Shown piece after piece: positions 59,284 through 64,000 of a stretch of DNA of 64,000 bases. Position 1 is the first letter of the stretch; each line of letters starts with the position of its first letter. Made by a program: the position numbers and the translations under genes. The notes below the pieces were generated by a model, which saw only the letters and a list, made by a program, of their open reading frames with translations, was not told where the DNA came from and did no database searches. The stretch spans positions 1-64,000 of the forward strand of contig NZ_JAALJI010000002.1 of assembly GCF_011064595.1 (NCBI RefSeq), given 5' to 3'. Source of the stretch: Paludisphaera soli (lineage in GTDB: Bacteria > Planctomycetota > Planctomycetia > Isosphaerales > Isosphaeraceae).

Positions 59284-60525
59284 ATGAGCAAGGAAGGGCG
59301 AGAGACGGCGATCGGCCACCTCGACGCGGACTGTTTCTACGTGTCCGCGGAGCGGGTGCGGGACGCGTTCCTGAACGACAAGCCGGTGGGCGTGCTGGGG
59401 AACCAGGGGGCGTGCGTCATCGCCAAGAGCTACGAGATGAAGGGCCTGGGAGTGAAGACGGGCGAGCCGATCTGGGAGGCGATGGTGAAGTGCCCGGAGG
59501 GGATCTACATCAAGCGCGACTTCCGGTGGTACGAGGTCCTGAGCCGGATGATGCTCGACCTGATGCGCGACGCCTCGCGGAGGGTGGAGTACTACTCGAT
59601 CGACGAGTTCTTCTTCCGGGCCGAGGTGGGGCGGGGCGAGACGTTCGAGGGCCTGGCGAGGTCGCTCCGGGATCGCATCCAGGAATGCGTCGGCGTTCCG
59701 GTGACGGTGGGGATCGCGCGGTCGCGGACGCTGGCCAAGCTGATCTCGGACGCGTCCAAGCCGCACGGCGCCCGCGCCGTGCTCGACGCGGCCGGCGAGG
59801 AGCGGCTGCTGGCCGACCTGCCGGTGACCGAGATCACCGGGATCGCCGGCCGTCGGGCGGAGCGTCTGTCGGCCTGGGGTATCACCACCTGCCTCCACCT
59901 GGCGCGGGCCGACCGGGCGCTGGTGCGCCGCCTCTTGACGGCCTCGGGCGAGGCGCTCTGGTGGGAGATCAACGGCGACCCGGTGCAGGCGATCAACTGC
60001 CGGCGGCCGGCGCACAAGACCCTCTCGCGCGGGGGGAGCCTGGGCGAGGCGACCGACGACCCGACGCTCCTCTACGCCTGGCTGGTGCGGAACGTGGAGC
60101 GGCTGATCGAGGAGCTGCGGTACCACCGGGTCGCCGCGGGGCGGTTGAAGCTCGTCGTCCTGTACAAGACCGGCCACTCCGCGGTCGGGCAGCGGACGCT
60201 GGCCCTCCCCAGCGATCGGTTCGACGTCCTGCTGGACGCGGCCCGCCCCTGCCTCCGCCAGGCCTGGGCGCGGGGGGCGACGGCCACGCACATGCACCTG
60301 ATCGCCGAGGACCTCGCCCCCCCCGGCCAGGCCGCCCTGGCCTACTTCGACCCGCCCGACCGTCGCCTCCGCGCCGAGGCCGTCGCCCGGGTCAAGGAGC
60401 GGATCAACGGCAAGGTCGGCCGGTTCGCCGTCCGGAGCGCCGCCACCCTCTACCTGCCGGCGATCTACGCCGACGCGGCCAACGCCTACGACATCTGCGA
60501 CGTCCGCGACAAGATGTGTTTCTGA
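59284..60525 (+). CDS. Y-family DNA polymerase (DinB/UmuC-like)
   Basis: 413 residues from ATG 59284. An ATG at 59272 lies within the -10 box, so I prefer the later start. Palm residues are Asp14 and Asp16 (HLDADCFYVSAERVRD) and Asp107-Glu108 in YYSIDEFFF. VTVGIARSRTLAKLISDASKPHGA near 140, the helix-hairpin-helix ITGIAGRRAERLSAWGI near 185 and a little-finger domain (LYAWLVRNVERLIEELRYHR near 260) follow. It copies past damaged bases. The C-terminus (NAYDICDVRDKMCF) lacks a clamp motif I can name. It has its own promoter and is followed 43 bp later by an SRAP-like gene. Confidence 0.93.
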   Translation: MSKEGRETAIGHLDADCFYVSAERVRDAFLNDKPVGVLGNQGACVIAKSYEMKGLGVKTGEPIWEAMVKCPEGIYIKRDFRWYEVLSRMMLDLMRDASRRVEYYSIDEFFFRAEVGRGETFEGLARSLRDRIQECVGVPVTVGIARSRTLAKLISDASKPHGARAVLDAAGEERLLADLPVTEITGIAGRRAERLSAWGITTCLHLARADRALVRRLLTASGEALWWEINGDPVQAINCRRPAHKTLSRGGSLGEATDDPTLLYAWLVRNVERLIEELRYHRVAAGRLKLVVLYKTGHSAVGQRTLALPSDRFDVLLDAARPCLRQAWARGATATHMHLIAEDLAPPGQAALAYFDPPDRRLRAEAVARVKERINGKVGRFAVRSAATLYLPAIYADAANAYDICDVRDKMCF

Positions 60526-60568
60526 ACCCACCTTCCCGGAAGCCTTTCCCGATCGGTCGTACATCCCC

Positions 60569-61036
60569 GTGTGCGTCGGAATCTCCCTGGCATGGAGCGA
60601 GCTGCCCACGGAAATGATCGGGCGCCACGGACTGGAGCGCCGCCTCCACGAGCGCGGGGGCGAACGCGAGGTCCGCTTCCTGTACCGCGACCGCCGGCCC
60701 CGGATCCCGGTCTGGCGCGACGGCCGGCTCCAGGTCGTGCGCTGGGGGAACGGCCGTCGCCAGAGCCGCTTCCTGCCGGCGACCGGCTGGACCTGGCAGG
60801 CGACCGTCGAGCAGGGCTACTGGCGGAATATCGGCGCCGTCCGGGTCGAGATCCCCGCCACCCTCGGCTGCGACCGCGGGGTCTGGTTCCGCATCCGCCA
60901 GGGCATCCGCGGCATCCTGGTCCCGGACGAGCGCGGGATCGCGGTCGCCTACATGGTCTGCGTCCCGTCCACGCATTATTACCAGGTCATGACCCGCTCG
61001 CCGCGCATGCCTCTTTTGATCGACGAGCACATCTGA
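60569..61036 (+). CDS. Compact SRAP-like protein (candidate abasic-site protein) after the Y-polymerase
   Basis: 155 residues starting at GTG 60569, which makes Cys the second residue (MCVGISLAWSELP), as in SRAP/YedK/HMCES proteins, whose exposed Cys2 traps abasic sites. Further similarity in order: RFLYRDRRPRIPVWRDGRL and VVRWGNGRRQSR resemble the SRAP core (VPV-R...WGL), and the end THYYQVMTRSPRMPLLI resembles the SRAP ILT-N...H-RMPVIL block, although the His of that block is Ser here. At 155 residues it is shorter than usual SRAP proteins (about 220). The match is by eye and moderate; position behind a Y-polymerase agrees with the known SOS association of SRAP genes. Confidence 0.65.
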   Translation: MCVGISLAWSELPTEMIGRHGLERRLHERGGEREVRFLYRDRRPRIPVWRDGRLQVVRWGNGRRQSRFLPATGWTWQATVEQGYWRNIGAVRVEIPATLGCDRGVWFRIRQGIRGILVPDERGIAVAYMVCVPSTHYYQVMTRSPRMPLLIDEHI

Positions 61037-61129
61037 GCCGCCGGGCGTATCGAGCGCGGTCGTCGCCGGATAGGATGATGGGCGAACCGCGGCCGGGCCG
61101 GCCGGGGACACTTCATCGAGGGGCCGGAC

Positions 61130-61771
61130 ATGGCGGAATCAGCGGCGGATCAGGGCGGGGGCCGACCGGGCCCGACGAAGAGCGCACCCGTCGGCATGGC
61201 GGTCTCGGCGACGCCCGGCCCAGGGGGCCTCGTCACGGCGCGCCGGGCCGGCGAACTGCGCGACATGGGCCTGGACGTCGACCCCCGCAAGGTCGGCGTC
61301 CGCGGGGCGCTCCAGCACCTGGCCAAGGCGGTGAACATCGCCTTCCAGACCGACTACGGCGAGAACTACCTGGAGGCGGTCTACCAGGCGGCCGTCGTCA
61401 AGCGCGGCGAACTCCACATCATCCACCGCGAGTACTTCGGCTTCGGCGACACTTGGTTCGGCCAGTTCGGCCGCCTGCTCCGCTCGATGGGCCTGACCCT
61501 GGAAGGCCCCGACCCCGCCTCGCCCGAGGGCCGGGCGGCGATCATCGAGAAAGGCCCGTCGACGATCCGGGGGATCTTCAACCTCATCAACCGCAAGCTC
61601 GACCTCACCGCCGAATACGAGGACCGCGTCCCCGCCTACGTCGAGCAGATGTTCGACCGCCTGGAAGGCTCCGGCATCATCGTCGGCTGGAACCGAGATG
61701 ACTGGGAGATCTGGACGACCCGCGTCGGCCTCGACATCCGCATCGCCCCTCGCGAGGCCGAGGCAGGCTGA
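61130..61771 (+). CDS. Hypothetical protein
   Basis: 213 residues from ATG 61130 with GAGGGGCCGG upstream. The first 40 residues are low complexity; the folded part begins near LRDMGLDVDPRKVGVRGALQ and contains ENYLEAVYQAAVVKRGELHI, EYFGFGDTWFGQFGRLLRSM and a C-terminal FDRLEGSGIIVGWNRDDWEI. It has no signal peptide, membrane helix or known catalytic motif. It follows the SRAP-like gene by 93 bp on the same strand and might belong to that unit; I assign no function. Confidence 0.7.
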   Translation: MAESAADQGGGRPGPTKSAPVGMAVSATPGPGGLVTARRAGELRDMGLDVDPRKVGVRGALQHLAKAVNIAFQTDYGENYLEAVYQAAVVKRGELHIIHREYFGFGDTWFGQFGRLLRSMGLTLEGPDPASPEGRAAIIEKGPSTIRGIFNLINRKLDLTAEYEDRVPAYVEQMFDRLEGSGIIVGWNRDDWEIWTTRVGLDIRIAPREAEAG

Positions 61772-61794
61772 CCCGACCGCGCCATGGGGGAGGC

Positions 61795-62637
61795 TCAGGG
61801 CTTCGCCTTCGGCTCCTCCACGTCGCCGGCGAAAGCGTCGTCGTCGCCTCGAGGCCGCCGGGCGGGGGGGCTCGGCTTCTTATTCGCGTTCGCGTCCGGC
61901 GCGGGGGCGGCGGCCAGCTTCTTGAGGTACTTGTCGGGAGCGTCCAGGAACTCGTCGCGGCAGCCCGAGCAGCAGATGGGGAAGGTCCGCCCCTCGTACG
62001 AGACGGTCTGGGTCGCCGCGCCGCCGGTCACGACGCACTTCGGGGCCTCCGTCGCCGCCGAGCCCGCGGCGAACGTCTCCCCCTCCTTCGTCAGGCCGAC
62101 CTCCATGGAGCGTGCGAAGGTGCCGCCCCGGGACGCCCGCCGCTCGAAGCCGAGGGTGTAGCGGACGTAATTGCTGTTGGCGCGGAGCGTCAGGCGCTCG
62201 GCCGGGCGTCCGGCCGGGACGCCGGTCCGATCCAGCGTCAGGAGCTTGCCCGAGCCGTCGAGCGTCCCCTCGAAAGCGATCGTCCCGCCCCCCGACGCGA
62301 CGGGGTCCGCCTTGAGGACGTACTTCTTGCGGGCTTCGTCATACCCGAGCGACGCGGACTTGATCTGCTTGTTCTTCTCAAGCTTGACGGTCATCCCGGC
62401 CGGCTTGCCGTCGACGAAGCTCCAGGCCCAGGCGTGGGTCTCGGTCCACCCCCGGACGCGCTGCGTGGGATCGTCGAGCGACACCCCCTGCCCCTTCCAA
62501 CTCCCTACGAGATACTCCAGTGGGGCGTAGGCCGGCGGGATCTCCCGGCCCTCGCCCCCGCGCGACGGCGACGCGAGGGCGACCAGGACGGAGAGGCCGG
62601 CGAGGACGAGGGGGGGGAGGGGGCGTCGCATCGTCAT
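61795..62637 (-). CDS. Exported DUF1579-like protein with C-terminal YHS-type metal domain
   Basis: 280 residues from ATG 62637, with GAGGAG just upstream. Signal: LPPLVLAGLSVLVALASPSRG. Residues 35-165 form a beta-barrel-like domain (YAPLEYLVGSWKGQGVSLDD, MTVKLEKNKQIKSASLGYDEARKKYVLK-type order) close to DUF1579 proteins. Residues 205-250 read CVVTGGAATQTVSYEGRTFPICCSGC, the YHS/TRASH pattern, in which the Cys residues bind a heavy metal. The tail is disordered. It starts 8 bp after the stop of the redoxin-cytochrome-monooxygenase gene upstream, so it belongs to the same operon. Confidence 0.82.
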   Translation of the reverse strand: MTMRRPLPPLVLAGLSVLVALASPSRGGEGREIPPAYAPLEYLVGSWKGQGVSLDDPTQRVRGWTETHAWAWSFVDGKPAGMTVKLEKNKQIKSASLGYDEARKKYVLKADPVASGGGTIAFEGTLDGSGKLLTLDRTGVPAGRPAERLTLRANSNYVRYTLGFERRASRGGTFARSMEVGLTKEGETFAAGSAATEAPKCVVTGGAATQTVSYEGRTFPICCSGCRDEFLDAPDKYLKKLAAAPAPDANANKKPSPPARRPRGDDDAFAGDVEEPKAKP

Positions 62638-62645
62638 CGGTCTCC

Positions 62646-64000
62646 TCACGGGGTGGGCTTCGCCTCCGGGGTCTTCGCCCGAGGGCCTCGACCCAGGAGG
62701 GCCTGCAGGAGGCCGCCGCCGGGACGCGGCTCTTCGCGGAAGGTGCGGCGGTCGAGCGAGTCGCCGACGGGGACGTCGACGTCAATGTAGCCGATCATCA
62801 TCTCCTCGAACGTCTGGTCGCCCCAGCGCACGGCCTTGGTCGGGTCGGGGTTGCTGGGGTTGTCGGCCGAGTTGTCGAAGTGGGCCAGGCAGTCGATCTT
62901 GGTCCCCTTCGGCAGGATCGTCGGCTCCTTCAGGGTGTAGTAGCTCTGCCACCCGAAATCATAGGCCGGGACCGAGAGCGCGACCTCGGGCTCGCCCCCC
63001 GGCTTGGTGATCGTGTACGAGAAGTCCTTGCCACGGACGTGCATGTGGGGCATGAAGCTGAGGAGCCGCACCTCCTTCGGCAGGGTCATCGAGGAGGAGA
63101 CCGGCACGGCGGGCTCGCCGGGAGGGATCACGAAGCGAGGGTTGACGATCGGCAGGGTGAACGCCTCGCGGACGACGGGCTCCTTGGCGAACGAGAGGCC
63201 GAGCTTCGAACGATCCTGCCGCACCCGGCCGTTGGGCGTGTAGTGCAGCTCGAAGATCAGGTCGGAGCCGGCGGGGATCTTCTTGGCGGTCCCCGGCGGG
63301 AAGACCGACGGCATGTCCCCCGGCGCGTAGCCGCAGAGGTGCGAGCCGCCCAACCCCAGCCGACGCTCCTTCTTATGGTCGTCGACGTACATGAGGATGT
63401 GGTGGACGACCGACCGGTCGCCCGGCATGGCTTCGCCGCCACGGATCCAGACGTCCTCGGTGAAGTTGGTGGGGACGCGAAAGCGGACGTATTCGAGCAC
63501 GCCCTGGGCCGGCACGGTGTAGGTCTCGGGGATCTCGAAGACGACGTCGGGCTCGCCGATCGACCAACCCTCGGGGAAAGTCTTCGGGGCCGGCACGTCC
63601 TTCGGGTCGCCCAGCGGGGCCCCCTGGTCGATCCAGGCCAGGAGCGTGGCCCGCTCCTTGGCGGAGAGGCTGCGGTCGTTGGAGAACGAGCCGTGGCGGG
63701 GGTCGGCGTGCCAGGGGGGCATGCGGCGGACGTCGACGACTTCGCGGATCATCGCCGAATGCTTGCGGGCGTCGTCGTAGCCGAGGAGCGAGAACGGCGC
63801 CACCTGCTTGGGGCGATGGCAGGACTGGCACTTCTCCTGGATGATGACGGCGGCCGAGGCGTAGGTCACCTGGCCGACCTCTTCCACCTTCCCCTCAATC
63901 GCCTCGCGCGCCGAGCGGATCTCGGCCGACGGGGCCCGGACGCGGGAGACGTTGGCCTTCTGCGCGGCCTTGGGCTCCGCCTTCTGGATCAGGCAGCCGG
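62646..64000 (-). CDS. Redoxin-cytochrome c-monooxygenase-like fusion, 5' end beyond window
   Basis: The frame stays open to the right edge, so the N-terminus is missing; at least 450 residues are visible. The first visible residues, GCLIQKAEPKAAQ, resemble the closing VGCTI of planctomycete redoxin domains, so a redoxin domain probably precedes them. Then comes a c-type haem site (IIQEKCQSCHRPKQVAPFSL) with MPPWHADPRHGSFSND, and a copper type II ascorbate-dependent monooxygenase-like region (DRSVVHHILMYVDDH, FELHYTPNG, LLSFMPHMHVRGKDFSY). His pairs and the Met/His segment suit copper binding. It is co-transcribed with the YHS protein 8 bp downstream. Confidence 0.85.
   Translation of the reverse strand, partial: GCLIQKAEPKAAQKANVSRVRAPSAEIRSAREAIEGKVEEVGQVTYASAAVIIQEKCQSCHRPKQVAPFSLLGYDDARKHSAMIREVVDVRRMPPWHADPRHGSFSNDRSLSAKERATLLAWIDQGAPLGDPKDVPAPKTFPEGWSIGEPDVVFEIPETYTVPAQGVLEYVRFRVPTNFTEDVWIRGGEAMPGDRSVVHHILMYVDDHKKERRLGLGGSHLCGYAPGDMPSVFPPGTAKKIPAGSDLIFELHYTPNGRVRQDRSKLGLSFAKEPVVREAFTLPIVNPRFVIPPGEPAVPVSSSMTLPKEVRLLSFMPHMHVRGKDFSYTITKPGGEPEVALSVPAYDFGWQSYYTLKEPTILPKGTKIDCLAHFDNSADNPSNPDPTKAVRWGDQTFEEMMIGYIDVDVPVGDSLDRRTFREEPRPGGGLLQALLGRGPRAKTPEAKPTP

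Overview
The window is a high-GC chromosomal segment from a planctomycete, most likely of the Isosphaeraceae (Paludisphaera/Singulisphaera-like). This placement is inferred from content, not from a marker gene. The supporting genes are three DUF1501 proteins, a DUF1549/DUF1553 protein with a CX4CH haem-like site, a YTV-repeat surface protein, a sulfatase, a PPi-type phosphofructokinase, a HemQ-like protein, a redoxin/cytochrome/monooxygenase fusion, and several small proteins of the kind seen only in planctomycetes. No rRNA, tRNA, CRISPR array, complete insertion sequence or prophage was seen. Genes are densely packed on both strands, and the very high GC produces many long antisense shadow frames (up to about 1265 codons) that I treated as non-coding.

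Layout. 1-1406: an overlapping pair of small uncharacterised genes running off the left edge, divergent from a small CPCC-type zinc protein. 1407-3721: a BNR/sialidase-like exported protein set between copies of a 15-bp repeat, followed by several hairpins and a gene-poor stretch. 3722-6735: an arylsulfatase and an exported beta-propeller protein. 6744-12162 (minus): a Gfo/Idh/MocA oxidoreductase, two DUF1501 proteins and an SGNH hydrolase, probably one transcription unit. 12413-21147 (plus): a five-gene run with an exported nitrilase-superfamily enzyme carrying an extra C-terminal domain, a CehA/McbA-type metallohydrolase, two cytoplasmic AlkP-superfamily enzymes overlapping by ATGA, and an N-acyl-D-amino-acid-deacylase-like protein lacking the usual HxH metal pair.

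21750-34754: a response regulator, a basic/acidic low-complexity protein, a single 1269-residue polypeptide joining an M14 carboxypeptidase to a complete S9 (DPP IV-like) peptidase, a BON-domain protein, a small membrane protein, a proline/alanine-rich lipoprotein, a second response regulator, Maf, HemQ, and a Ser/Thr kinase with a zinc ribbon at one end and an Ada-like cysteine domain at the other. 35074-43223: a YjhG/YagF-type sugar-acid dehydratase, a Tat-exported cysteine-rich copper-storage-like protein, a DUF1501 + DUF1549/1553 pair, the tiny ribosomal protein THX, and two uncharacterised genes.

43308-56743: the YTV protein, a NYN/OST-HTH protein, a serpin with an inhibitory-type hinge, a histone-deacetylase-family hydrolase, transketolase, a NatAB-like ABC exporter, an unknown protein beside an ankyrin-repeat protein, and PPi-PFK. 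56931-64000: a thioredoxin-fold-like membrane protein, a GH29 fucosidase, a Y-family DNA polymerase with a clear promoter and apparently no leader, followed by a compact Cys2 protein resembling the SRAP family, an unknown protein, a YHS-domain protein, and the truncated redoxin-cytochrome-monooxygenase gene at the right edge.

The strongest candidates for something undescribed are the M14-S9 double peptidase, the Y-polymerase/SRAP-like pair with its promoter, the five-gene 12413-21147 cluster, and the doubly metal-binding kinase. All function calls are from reading the translations. No database search was run.
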